A stretch of 13,654 nt of DNA from CAZISM01 sp964541895 (GCA_964541895.1 CAZISM010000137.1:1-13654); one strand, 5' to 3'. Shown: positions 7,697 through 13,654, numbered from the stretch's first letter. Program-made: numbers and translations. The notes: a model not told the origin generated them from the letters alone.

Positions 7697-8839
7697 TTAC
7701 GATTTCAGTTTTTGCCTGTTGTAGACCAGCTTTTCTTGAGCTGTCATTTTGCTGAAATCGGTTCTGTTTTTTGTCGGCATTGATCGACCCGCCACGGTGA
7801 CCTGGCTTTTATTCCCTCCATAGGCCATGACCGGATTGGTCAGCTGCAGGTCCTCATCAAGAGGACGATAGGGTGTGATGGCCAGTTTCTGCAGCACGCC
7901 GTGATAGCCCTTGACCGCTTCTTCGGCGCTGATTTCGCCGTCGGCGATAAGTCGCAAAAACGAGATAAACGCCAGTTGATGTTCGCTGTTGTTGATCTTG
8001 CGGCCATAGAGCGCGATTTTGGCGCCGTATTTCCTGGCCTCTTCCAGCATCTTGAAGGCATCAAGGGTGGTCCCGGAGGCGCCGCCGAGAATGCCGGGAA
8101 TCAGCGTCGGGTCATAGGCTGCCAGCTGTTCCATGGCTTTAGGACCCTGATAGACCATTTTCAGGAACAGGGGCCGTCCGGCTTTGGTGACGCCGGCCAG
8201 GCTGCGAACGATGTGATCGTTGATGAACCGTCCGAGTTTTTCCGGCTCCACCACGCCCGGCATGTTGGGATTGAACACTTCGAGAAAATAGCGAAAGCCC
8301 TTTTTCTCCGCTTCGAGGCGAAACTCTTTGAACCGTTCCAGGGTGTTCAGATCCGTTTCCAGGTGGTTGTTAAAGGTGACAGAGTAGAGGCCGAGGTTGG
8401 CGCCGAGTTTTCGCTCCTGCAGCGAGCATTCGTATTTGCCGCACTGGATGTGGTCGATGGTGGCGGAGCGGAACGGCAGCGCCGGTCGATCGATGTAATG
8501 GCCGCCGGTGATGACGTGCACGTCGCTGGTGTCGTTGGCGCGGGCCGCCGGTGTGACCGGGCTGTTGTCGAACAGCCGTTCTTCGATGGTAATAATTTCG
8601 TTGGTGGAGGCGGACATGAGCATAATGTCCACTTTGGCCTGGCGGATCACCTGGCGGATCTGTTCCCGATATTCGGCCAGGGTGCGGAACTTGCCCTCCT
8701 GGCCGTGGTATTCCGGACTCTGTCCGGGTGCGGCGATGCCAAAAGCCATATCTGCATCCTTGGCGTCAGCGAGCATAAAGTCCTTGCAGGACGAGTCAGC
8801 CAGAATGCGAGCGATTTTTTGATCCAGAGTTTTTTGCAT
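7697..8839 (-). CDS. TIM-barrel protein, class I aldolase-like, function unknown
   Basis: The chosen ATG at 8839 gives 380 residues (MQKTLDQKIA...). The frame stays open upstream to 9028, but that extension is a translation of palindromic repeat and is rejected. Alternating strand and helix segments suggest a beta/alpha barrel. K227 in PLFLKMVYQG lies where class I aldolases of the DhnA/LsrF type carry a Schiff-base lysine. GILGGASGTTLDAF (about 249-262) resembles the phosphate-binding loop of such barrels, and IALYGRKINNSEHQ follows. The last about 50 residues (SQVTVAGRSMPTKNRTDFSK) look like an extended tail. No signal peptide is present. The ribosome binding site is weak (GTGAGA before the ATG). 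I do not recognise a characterised relative, and the aldolase comparison is inference from motif placement. It is transcribed alone and towards the hydrolase gene. Confidence 0.75.
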   Translation of the reverse strand: MQKTLDQKIARILADSSCKDFMLADAKDADMAFGIAAPGQSPEYHGQEGKFRTLAEYREQIRQVIRQAKVDIMLMSASTNEIITIEERLFDNSPVTPAARANDTSDVHVITGGHYIDRPALPFRSATIDHIQCGKYECSLQERKLGANLGLYSVTFNNHLETDLNTLERFKEFRLEAEKKGFRYFLEVFNPNMPGVVEPEKLGRFINDHIVRSLAGVTKAGRPLFLKMVYQGPKAMEQLAAYDPTLIPGILGGASGTTLDAFKMLEEARKYGAKIALYGRKINNSEHQLAFISFLRLIADGEISAEEAVKGYHGVLQKLAITPYRPLDEDLQLTNPVMAYGGNKSQVTVAGRSMPTKNRTDFSKMTAQEKLVYNRQKLKS

Positions 8840-8866
8840 AGGTCTCACGAGTTGGTTTAAGGAGTT

Positions 8867-8904
8867 AATATAGTAAATTCCAGAGTATTCAAAAAGAAAA
8901 AATA
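8867..8904 (-). promoter_or_regulatory. Possible promoter region for the TIM-barrel gene
   Basis: On the minus strand TATATT (8872-8867) lies about 27 bases upstream of the start codon, behind a run of A/T (8904-8890 read as T-rich). A good -35 hexamer at normal spacing is lacking: TTGAAT is only 14 bases away. The AT-rich island in a GC-rich region is the main support. Confidence 0.3.
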
Positions 8905-8963
8905 TAGCAAACCTCCTGCGGGCGGGGATCTGGAACAGAAATCCGCACCCCGATTCCGATCGC

Positions 8964-9031
8964 CGATCGCCCGGGGAATTTTTCCCCGGGCGGAACCATG
9001 GTTCGGGCTTTAGCCCGAGATACCGCAAGGC
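8964..9031. repeat. REP-like double-hairpin repeat, copy 1
   Basis: This 68-base unit recurs at 9120-9187 with two substitutions. It contains a perfect 11-bp palindrome, CGCCCGGGGAA (8968-8978), loop TTT, TTCCCCGGGCG (8982-8992). A second hairpin follows: TCGGGC (9003-9008), loop TTTA, GCCCGA (9013-9018). Two adjacent hairpins per unit resemble REP/BIME elements, which in other bacteria are spread by RAYT (TnpA_REP) proteins. No such gene is in the window. Confidence 0.85.
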
Positions 9032-9045
9032 CTTCGTTCAGAGTC

Positions 9046-9088
9046 CGCGCTTTAGCGTGCTTTAGGAGCGCGGAGCTCCGGCTCCGCG
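9046..9088. repeat. Two hairpins between the REP-like copies
   Basis: CGCGC-TTTA-GCGTG (9046-9059) forms a 5-bp stem with one G-T pair and reuses the TTTA loop of the flanking units. CGCGGAGC (9069-9076), loop TCCG, GCTCCGCG (9081-9088) is a perfect 8-bp stem. Together with the flanking copies this gives at least six hairpins in about 220 bases. Confidence 0.65.
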
Positions 9089-9119
9089 GGGGTGGCTGGG
9101 TGGTCTGGCATGCCCAAGT

Positions 9120-9187
9120 CGATCGCCCGGGGAATTTTTCCCCGGGCGGAACCATAGTTCGGGCTTTAGCCCGAGATACCGCTAGGC
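9120..9187. repeat. REP-like double-hairpin repeat, copy 2
   Basis: This is the direct repeat of 8964-9031, in the same orientation, 88 bases after the end of copy 1. The two differences (G to A within CCATRGTT and A to T within CCGCWAGG) both fall outside the stems. The hairpins are at 9124-9148 and 9159-9174. Conservation of the stems suggests selection on, or recent copying of, a folded element. Confidence 0.85.
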
Positions 9188-9216
9188 TCTCAGAACTCAC
9201 AAAGTGTTACTTTTTA

Positions 9217-9247
9217 CTTGATCTTGAGTCCATGACATGGCTATATT
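9217..9247 (+). promoter_or_regulatory. Promoter of the kinase operon, shared architecture with the racemase gene
   Basis: TTGATC (9218-9223), 18 bases, then TATATT (9242-9247) is a fair sigma70-type arrangement (4/6 and 5/6). The wider block CTTGATCTTGAG (9217-9228), 11 bases, GCTATATT (9240-9247) recurs upstream of the gene at 12138 with one change in the first block and identical spacing. Transcription would begin near 9254. A second CTTGATCTTGA sits at 9256-9266, 39 bases downstream of the first, and could be an operator half-site or chance. Confidence 0.55.
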
Positions 9248-9324
9248 ACTGCTATCTTGATCTTGACGATCGGCCGCCGGCGTTTGCTAAAAGACACCAT
9301 CAGGTCAGGGACGGTCGGGATGTT

Positions 9325-9343
9325 CGGTTCCCGCAGGGAACCG
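9325..9343 (+). promoter_or_regulatory. Leader hairpin upstream of the histidine kinase
   Basis: CGGTTCCC (9325-9332), loop GCA, GGGAACCG (9336-9343) is a perfect 8-bp stem ending 11 bases before the GGAG (9355-9358) that serves the ATG at 9365. It could affect translation of the kinase. Its presence also argues that this stretch is untranslated leader, not coding sequence. Confidence 0.45.
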
Positions 9344-9364
9344 GCGCGATTACTGGAGCACGTG

Positions 9365-10225
9365 ATGAAAAACAGTGTGCAAGAAACGGATGAAGCGTAC
9401 CAGCAGCTGCAGCAGGAATTAAAGTCCACCCGGGAGAACCTGATCACCCAGTCCAAACTGGCGGCCCTGGGCGCGCTCACGGCGGGCATCGCCCACGAGA
9501 TCAAGAATCCGCTCAATTTCGTCAACAATTTTGCCGAGCTTACCAGCGGGCTGGTGGATGAACTGCGCGTCGAGCTGGAAAAAATTCGCAACCGGCTGGA
9601 AGCGGACGACCAGGCCAACATCGCCGAAATTCTCGACACCATTCAGGAGAACACTGCCAAGATCAAGGAGCACGGCAAACGGGCGGACAGCATCGTGCGC
9701 AGCATGCTGCAGCACGCCCGCGGCAAGGTCGGTGAACGGCAGTCCATTGATCTCAACGCCATGCTGGCGGAAGACATCAACCTGGCCTATCATGGCCTGC
9801 GTGCGCAGGACAGCAGTTTTAATGTCAAAATCGAAACGGATCTGGATCCGTCGATCGGGCTGGTGGAGGTGGTGCCGCAGGATATCAGCCGCGTTTTTCT
9901 CAACCTTGTCACCAACGCCTGCTATGAAGCCAATCGCAGGAAATCGACGGCGCCGGCGGGCTTTGCGCCGTTGCTGTCCGTTACCAGTATGAATAAAAAC
10001 GGGCATGTTGAGATCCGGATTCGCGACAACGGCGCCGGAATTCCGGCGGCCATCCGCGACAAACTGTTTACGCCGTTTTTTACCACCAAGCCGTCCGGCC
10101 AGGGCACCGGCCTGGGCCTTTCCATGAGCCGCGACATCGTGGTCCAGGGCCACGGCGGCGAGCTGTTTTTTGAAACCGAAGAAGGTCAATTCACCGAATT
10201 TGTGATTCGTCTGCCCCGAAAATAG
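9365..10225 (+). CDS. Soluble sensor-less histidine kinase
   Basis: From the ATG at 9365, served by GGAG 6 bases upstream, the product is 286 residues. A short coiled coil (about 5-35) leads into the HisKA domain, with the phospho-acceptor H44 in GIAHEIKNPLNF. The ATPase domain follows: N-box LNLVTNACYEA (N184), G1-box RDNGAGIP (D221) and the F/G2 boxes FTPFFTTKPSGQGTGLGLS (about 235-253). All catalytic motifs are intact, so it should autophosphorylate. There is no membrane segment, PAS, GAF or HAMP domain, although kinases with this type of core usually carry an N-terminal sensor. The frame is open back to a TTG at 9257, but the extra residues look non-coding and that TTG would be almost at the transcription start. 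It heads a likely operon with two receiver genes, 36 bases before the first. Confidence 0.88.
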   Translation: MKNSVQETDEAYQQLQQELKSTRENLITQSKLAALGALTAGIAHEIKNPLNFVNNFAELTSGLVDELRVELEKIRNRLEADDQANIAEILDTIQENTAKIKEHGKRADSIVRSMLQHARGKVGERQSIDLNAMLAEDINLAYHGLRAQDSSFNVKIETDLDPSIGLVEVVPQDISRVFLNLVTNACYEANRRKSTAPAGFAPLLSVTSMNKNGHVEIRIRDNGAGIPAAIRDKLFTPFFTTKPSGQGTGLGLSMSRDIVVQGHGGELFFETEEGQFTEFVIRLPRK

Positions 10226-10229
10226 TTTT

Positions 10230-10242
10230 GCCGGGCGCCGGC
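10230..10242. repeat. Small hairpin between kinase and response regulator genes
   Basis: GCCGG (10230-10234), loop GCG, CCGGC (10238-10242) begins 5 bases after the kinase stop codon. It is too short and lacks a T-tract for termination, and may instead mark an mRNA processing or stabilising structure. Confidence 0.3.
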
Positions 10243-10261
10243 GCAGAACGCAGGAGAACGT

Positions 10262-10633
10262 ATGAAAGCGATGGTTGTGGATGATGAGAAAGATGTGGAA
10301 ATGCTGTTTCGCCAGTACTTTCGCAGGGAAATAAACCAGCAAAAGATGGAATTGATGTTTGCGTTTTCCGCCGAAGACGCCCTGCAGCAGCTGCGCGCCA
10401 TGGCGCAGCCGCCGGAGATCATGGTCATCCTGTCCGATATCAACATGCCCGGCATGAACGGCCTGGAGCTGTTGCAGTATATCAAGCAAGAGTTCCCCGC
10501 CATCAAGGTGTGCATGATTACAGCCTACAGCAACCAGTATTATGAAGAAGCGATGGAAGGCGGCGCCGATTTTTATTTGACCAAGCCGCTGGATTTCAGC
10601 ATGCTGAAACGGGAAATTTTACACGTTCAATAA
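10262..10633 (+). CDS. Single-domain response regulator (CheY-like)
   Basis: This 123-residue protein is one receiver domain and nothing else. The acidic pair D7 and D8 (VVDDEKD), the phospho-acceptor D59 (ILSDINMPGMNG), T87 (MITAYS) and K108 (LTKPLD) are all in place. It would accept phosphate from the upstream kinase and act by protein contact or as a phosphate shuttle. AGGAGA at 10252-10257 supports the start. It resembles the receiver of the next gene (LSDINMP-M-GL-LL in both), which suggests duplication within the operon. Confidence 0.92.
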   Translation: MKAMVVDDEKDVEMLFRQYFRREINQQKMELMFAFSAEDALQQLRAMAQPPEIMVILSDINMPGMNGLELLQYIKQEFPAIKVCMITAYSNQYYEEAMEGGADFYLTKPLDFSMLKREILHVQ

Positions 10634-10635
10634 GT

Positions 10636-10657
10636 GTTGACTATACTTGGAGTCAAC
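10636..10657. promoter_or_regulatory. Hairpin between the two receiver genes
   Basis: GTTGACT (10636-10642), an 8-base loop and AGTCAAC (10651-10657) form a perfect 7-bp stem 3 bases after the stop codon of the response regulator. No T-tract follows. It also contains TTGACT, which resembles a -35 element, but no matching -10 at normal spacing was seen. Confidence 0.35.
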
Positions 10658-10682
10658 CGCCGGACGATAACGGGAGAACATT

Positions 10683-11849
10683 ATGGCAGCTCGAATACTT
10701 GTAGTGGATGATGAGCCGGATCTTGAACAGATTATTTTGCAGAAATTCAGAAAGCAGATTCGCGAGAACCTGTACCAGTTTACGTTTGCCAAAAACGGCG
10801 TCGAGGCGCTGCAAAAGCTGGAAGAGGATGAGGGCCTTGAACTCATCCTGAGCGATATCAACATGCCCGAGATGGACGGCCTGACCCTGTTGAACAAAAT
10901 CAAAGAGATGGAAAATCCGCTCTACCGCTCGGTCATCGTTTCCGCCTACGGCGACATCGACAACATCCGCACCGCCATGAACCGGGGCGCGTTTGATTTT
11001 GTCATCAAGCCCATCGATCTCAACGATCTCGAGATCACCATCAACAAGTCCCTGCGCGATCTGGCCATTTTCAAGGAGGCGTTGCGCTCCCGCGATCAGC
11101 TGACGGTGATCAAGCGTGAGCTGAGCATCGCCACGGAAATTCAGACCTCCATTTTGCCCAAGACCTTTCCGGCGTTTCCGGACCGGAAAGAGTTTGATAT
11201 CTTTGCAAAAATGATCCCGGCGAGAGAGGTCGGCGGCGATCTGTACGACTTTTTTCTCATCGATAAATATCGCCTCGGCGTCATCATCGGCGACGTCTCG
11301 GGCAAAGGCATTGCCTCGGCCATGATGATGGCGGTCAGCAAGACCCTGCTCAAAGCCACGGCGTTGAAAGGGATTTCACCGGACACCTGCCTGAGCCTTG
11401 TCAACAACGTGCTGGTGGAAGAGGGCCTGCCCACCATGTTCGTGACCGTGTTCTATGGCGTGTTTGACACGCGCAGTGGCGCCTTTGAGTACAGCAGCGG
11501 CGGTCATAATCCCGCCTACCTGGTCAGCAAGAGCGGCGAGGTGCGGCAGCTGGAAAACAAGGGGGGCGTGTTTCTGGGCGGGGTCAGAGATATTGATTAT
11601 GAATCCAATATGGCCATCCTCCAGCCCGGCGATACCCTCTTTCTCTACACCGACGGCGTAACCGAAGCCATGAACGCCAACGATGAGATGTTTAACGAAG
11701 CCCGCCTGGAGAAATCACTGCAAGCCTACAAGGAACTGCCCCTGGACGCCATGGTGCAGAACGTGTTCCAGGACGTGCAGACCTTTGCCCAGGGGGTGGA
11801 GCAATCGGATGACATCACCTGTCTGGCGGTTCGTTTTCTGGCAAAATAG
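10683..11849 (+). CDS. Response regulator with PP2C-type (RsbU-like) serine phosphatase output
   Basis: The 388-residue product has a receiver domain (1-120) and a SpoIIE/RsbU-type PP2C phosphatase domain (about 150-388), joined by a helical linker (120-155). Receiver residues are D9 and D10, phospho-acceptor D58 (LSDINMPEMDG), S87 in the usual Thr position and K109 (VIKPID). Phosphatase metal-binding motifs are GGDLYD (D186), GDVSGKG (D204), YTDGVTE (D324) and SDDITC (D376, D377). In characterised relatives phosphorylation of the receiver controls dephosphorylation of an STAS anti-anti-sigma factor, which frees a sigma factor or another target. No STAS or RsbW-like gene is in the window, so the target lies elsewhere. 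GGGAG at 10672-10676 supports the start. It closes the kinase operon. Confidence 0.93.
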   Translation: MAARILVVDDEPDLEQIILQKFRKQIRENLYQFTFAKNGVEALQKLEEDEGLELILSDINMPEMDGLTLLNKIKEMENPLYRSVIVSAYGDIDNIRTAMNRGAFDFVIKPIDLNDLEITINKSLRDLAIFKEALRSRDQLTVIKRELSIATEIQTSILPKTFPAFPDRKEFDIFAKMIPAREVGGDLYDFFLIDKYRLGVIIGDVSGKGIASAMMMAVSKTLLKATALKGISPDTCLSLVNNVLVEEGLPTMFVTVFYGVFDTRSGAFEYSSGGHNPAYLVSKSGEVRQLENKGGVFLGGVRDIDYESNMAILQPGDTLFLYTDGVTEAMNANDEMFNEARLEKSLQAYKELPLDAMVQNVFQDVQTFAQGVEQSDDITCLAVRFLAK

Positions 11850-11862
11850 TCCAGCCGATTAT

Positions 11863-11926
11863 CGCGACCCTGTCGCGCCGCAAAAAAATTCCTGCGCTTG
11901 ATGTGGCGCGACCAGGTTGGTCGCGC
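11863..11926. repeat. Pair of related hairpins downstream of the PP2C gene
   Basis: CGCGAC (11863-11868), loop CCT, GTCGCG (11872-11877) is followed 28 bases later by GCGCGACC (11906-11913), loop AGGTT, GGTCGCGC (11919-11926). Both stems are perfect and share the CGCGAC core. An A-run (11882-11888) lies between them, so no plus-strand T-tract follows either stem. They probably belong to a dispersed palindromic family distinct from the 68-base unit, though they may also slow or end transcription of the operon. Confidence 0.6.
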
Positions 11927-12076
11927 ACCCGCGCTGCCGGAAAATCTATACACATCCCCAAAATCCAAACAGCTGCAAAATCTACATAACGCAGCGCTGT
12001 AGCGGCTCCATTCAATCCCGATTCAACCACGAATCGTAAATTCTAGATCCATGTTTGTGCAAAGAAAAAGTTTGTC

Positions 12077-12107
12077 CTTGCTCTTGAGCATGTTGAAATG
12101 CTATATT
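12077..12107 (+). promoter_or_regulatory. Promoter of the exported racemase homologue
   Basis: CTTGCTCTTGAG (12077-12088), 11 bases, GCTATATT (12100-12107) repeats the arrangement at 9217-9247 with a single base difference in the conserved blocks. Read as sigma70-type it is TTGCTC, 18 bases, TATATT. The expected start is about 12114, leaving a short leader with AGGAG at 12126-12130 before the ATG at 12138. Confidence 0.55.
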
Positions 12108-12137
12108 GCAAGGTCAGAAAACAACAGGAGACTGGAA

Positions 12138-13654
12138 ATGACAGCCGTTTCGTTTCATTGCAGATGCAAGTATGCGATTCTAATTTCGTTCCTGGCTATG
12201 ATCCCCGTTACCGCGCAACAGCAGCTTGCAAGTTCGTGGCCGGAAACCCTGACGACGGAAAAACAGCAACAACTTTATTCGCACTCTCTCAACGAGATCG
12301 ACTATTTTGTCCGCTATTTCAATCCCTCCGATACAAACGCTGTTGATGTCGCCCGCTACAGGACCCTGCACAGCAACGGCACCCTATGCGATCTTCCGGT
12401 AGGTGTCTTTGATTCCGGCACCGGCGGTCTGGCGGTATTGGAAGAATTGAGAAAGACGCTGCCTGAAAACGAGCGTTATATTTTTTACGCCGACCAGGCC
12501 AATATGCCCTGGGGCGAATACCCCACCACGCCGCAGCGAACCGCCACGCTTCTTGAAATCATGATGGGCGTGTATCAGTTTCTGCTGACCGACCGTTATA
12601 ACGTGTCGCCGCAGATGCAGACCGCTCGCAAACCAGCGGCGAAAGCGGTGGTGGTGGCCTGCAATACAGCCACCGCCTATTCGGTGAAACTGGCCCAACA
12701 GGTATTAACCCTGGGCCATGACCTAGTGAACCTGCCACAGATTCCGGTGTTCGGCATCATCGACAGCGGTGCGGAAGGCGCTCTGCGCGTTCTCGATCAA
12801 CGCGCGCCAGGGAAAAACGAATCCGGGCCGTCCGTCAGCATCGCGGTGCTGGCCACCAGTGGTACAGTGGATGCCGGCGCTTATCCGCTTTCAATTAAAA
12901 GGCAGGCTGGAGAAAAGAACTGGAGGTCGATTGCCGTGTATCAGCAAGCCGGCATCGGCCTGGCCGGCGCCATCGATCAAATGCCGGAATATATCGATCA
13001 GCAGGCTGCGACCTGGCGCGCATCCTATAAAGGTCCCAACGCGAATGTGCTGGCCCAACCTCTGGATCGTGAGCTGTGGAGCCGGCTCCATTTTGTTCCA
13101 GGAAAAATCGGCAACGGCTTTTTTGTCCGGAAATCCGGCAGCGAGATTGTTGATTTTCAATTGAATTCTGTGGAGAACTATATCCGTTTGAGCGTGGTGA
13201 TGCTGTTGGAGCAGATGCTGAAAAAGGACGAGAGCAAACCGCTGGCCGCGGTGATCCTGGGTTGTACCCACTATCCCTATTATCTGGGCACGTTTGAAAA
13301 AGTGTTTCGCGAATTGCGCCAGTATAAATCAAACGGCCGCTATGTCTATCGCCATCTGCTCGCGCCGGACCTTGCATTTATCGATCCCTCCAGATACCTG
13401 GCGTTGACTGTTAAAGACGGCCTGGCGCAGATGAATCTGCTGCGCAAAACTCTGCCCGGCCCGCAGGAAACAGAGCAGTTTTATATCTCTGTGCCAAGAG
13501 CGGGCCTGAGCCCGACTGTTTTTGTCGATCAAAATCCTTTGCTTGGTTTTACCAGTGACTATAAACACGGACGCACGGTCGACCACGGCAGACGGGTTCG
13601 CCCGGAAACGGTGAATGACATCGCCCGTGTGCCCATGGGACGCAACGTCATCGA
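12138..13654 (+). CDS. Exported glutamate/aspartate racemase homologue, enlarged (partial, runs off right edge)
   Basis: The frame is open for 505 codons from an ATG served by AGGAG 7 bases upstream and has no stop in the window. The N-terminus (basic start, then YAILISFLAMIPVTA) is a clear signal peptide, with cleavage likely after A26. The rest carries the PLP-independent racemase (MurI) motifs in order: FDSGTGG (D92, S93), DQANMPWGEYP, VVACNTATA (C175), LATSGTVDAGAY and LGCTHYPYYL (C376, H378). Both catalytic cysteines are therefore present. Ordinary MurI is about 260-290 residues and cytoplasmic, making D-glutamate for peptidoglycan. This one has roughly 80 residues before the core, about 90 extra between the two cysteines and more than 125 after the second. 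The function may be extracytoplasmic amino-acid racemisation or another reaction of the Asp/Glu racemase superfamily. The fold assignment is firm, the substrate is not. Confidence 0.85.
   Translation, partial: MTAVSFHCRCKYAILISFLAMIPVTAQQQLASSWPETLTTEKQQQLYSHSLNEIDYFVRYFNPSDTNAVDVARYRTLHSNGTLCDLPVGVFDSGTGGLAVLEELRKTLPENERYIFYADQANMPWGEYPTTPQRTATLLEIMMGVYQFLLTDRYNVSPQMQTARKPAAKAVVVACNTATAYSVKLAQQVLTLGHDLVNLPQIPVFGIIDSGAEGALRVLDQRAPGKNESGPSVSIAVLATSGTVDAGAYPLSIKRQAGEKNWRSIAVYQQAGIGLAGAIDQMPEYIDQQAATWRASYKGPNANVLAQPLDRELWSRLHFVPGKIGNGFFVRKSGSEIVDFQLNSVENYIRLSVVMLLEQMLKKDESKPLAAVILGCTHYPYYLGTFEKVFRELRQYKSNGRYVYRHLLAPDLAFIDPSRYLALTVKDGLAQMNLLRKTLPGPQETEQFYISVPRAGLSPTVFVDQNPLLGFTSDYKHGRTVDHGRRVRPETVNDIARVPMGRNVI

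Larger units (their letters stand above)
8840..9364. other. 525-base intergenic region between divergent genes, filled with palindromic repeats
   Basis: No credible gene is present. From left to right it holds the AT-rich start region of the TIM-barrel gene (8840-8904), a GC-rich stretch without clear structure (8905-8963), repeat copy 1 (8964-9031), a middle segment with its own hairpins (9032-9119), repeat copy 2 (9120-9187), the putative kinase promoter (9217-9247) and a leader with a small hairpin (9325-9343). Open frames here on both strands simply translate the repeats. Confidence 0.8.

Noticed and set aside
7901..8860. 319-codon plus-strand frame opposite the TIM-barrel gene
   Set aside because: It is antisense to a coherent barrel protein. 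Its translation is rich in Phe, Gly and Val repeats without a known motif.
8840..9028. Upstream extension of the TIM-barrel reading frame
   Set aside because: The additional 63 residues translate the palindromic repeat, and the expected promoter lies within this stretch. The ATG at 8839 is preferred.
8964..9187. Possible CRISPR array
   Set aside because: There are only two repeat copies of 68 bases with an 88-base gap, no regular spacing and no cas genes.
9257..9364. TTG start at 9257 for the histidine kinase
   Set aside because: It would lie almost at the expected transcription start without a ribosome binding site, and the added residues cover a perfect leader hairpin. The ATG at 9365 has GGAG at good spacing.
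8889..9393. Small open frames on both strands across the repeat array
   Set aside because: They translate the 68-base repeats twice and have no independent coding signals.
9419..10489. 356-codon open frame on the minus strand opposite the kinase and response regulator
   Set aside because: It crosses the boundary between two well-supported plus-strand genes with intact motifs, and its composition (many His, Gln, Arg) is typical of an antisense shadow in GC-rich DNA.
12098..12346. 82-codon frame overlapping the start of the racemase homologue
   Set aside because: The other frame has a ribosome binding site, a signal peptide and continues into a clear enzyme. This frame has none of these.

Overview
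The window looks like chromosomal DNA of an uncultured, GC-rich Gram-negative-type bacterium. Genes are tightly packed, nearly all start with ATG after a purine-rich ribosome binding site, and two products carry signal peptides. No ribosomal RNA, tRNA, transposase, integrase or phage gene is visible. The mix of a split eukaryote-like lysine-ketoglutarate reductase/saccharopine dehydrogenase pair, a MAN2C1-type alpha-mannosidase, a phospholipase B-like hydrolase and many short palindromic intergenic repeats would suit a lineage of the FCB group (Calditrichota/KSB1-like). That placement is a weak inference from gene content, not a measurement.

Layout. Bases 1-60 are the last 19 codons of an rlmN-like gene. 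A putative promoter region follows, then two overlapping genes (190-1491 and 1475-2827) for the two enzymes of the saccharopine route of lysine breakdown. A cytosolic GH38 alpha-mannosidase (2889-5993) comes next and ends at a strong hairpin. A signal-peptide-bearing Ntn-hydrolase of the phospholipase B-like/C45 type (6131-7597) is preceded by a long palindrome. On the minus strand, converging on it, lies a TIM-barrel protein of unknown function (7697-8839). A 525-base gap (8840-9364) holds a near-perfect 68-base direct repeat rich in hairpins. After it come a histidine kinase without a sensor domain, a single-domain response regulator and a receiver-PP2C phosphatase (9365-11849), apparently one operon. 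Another hairpin-bearing gap leads to a glutamate racemase homologue that is unusually long and carries a signal peptide; it runs off the right edge (12138 to end).

How the genes work together. The two lysine enzymes would convert lysine to saccharopine and then to glutamate plus 2-aminoadipate semialdehyde. The kinase, receiver and receiver-phosphatase read as a cytoplasmic phosphorelay whose output is dephosphorylation of a partner-switching protein not encoded here. The most thought-provoking link is at the DNA level: the kinase operon and the exported racemase gene each have upstream CTTG[A/C]TCTTGAG, 11 bases, then GCTATATT, with identical spacing. This suggests a shared promoter class. 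The exported, enlarged, PLP-independent racemase homologue with both catalytic cysteines is the most unusual protein in the window.
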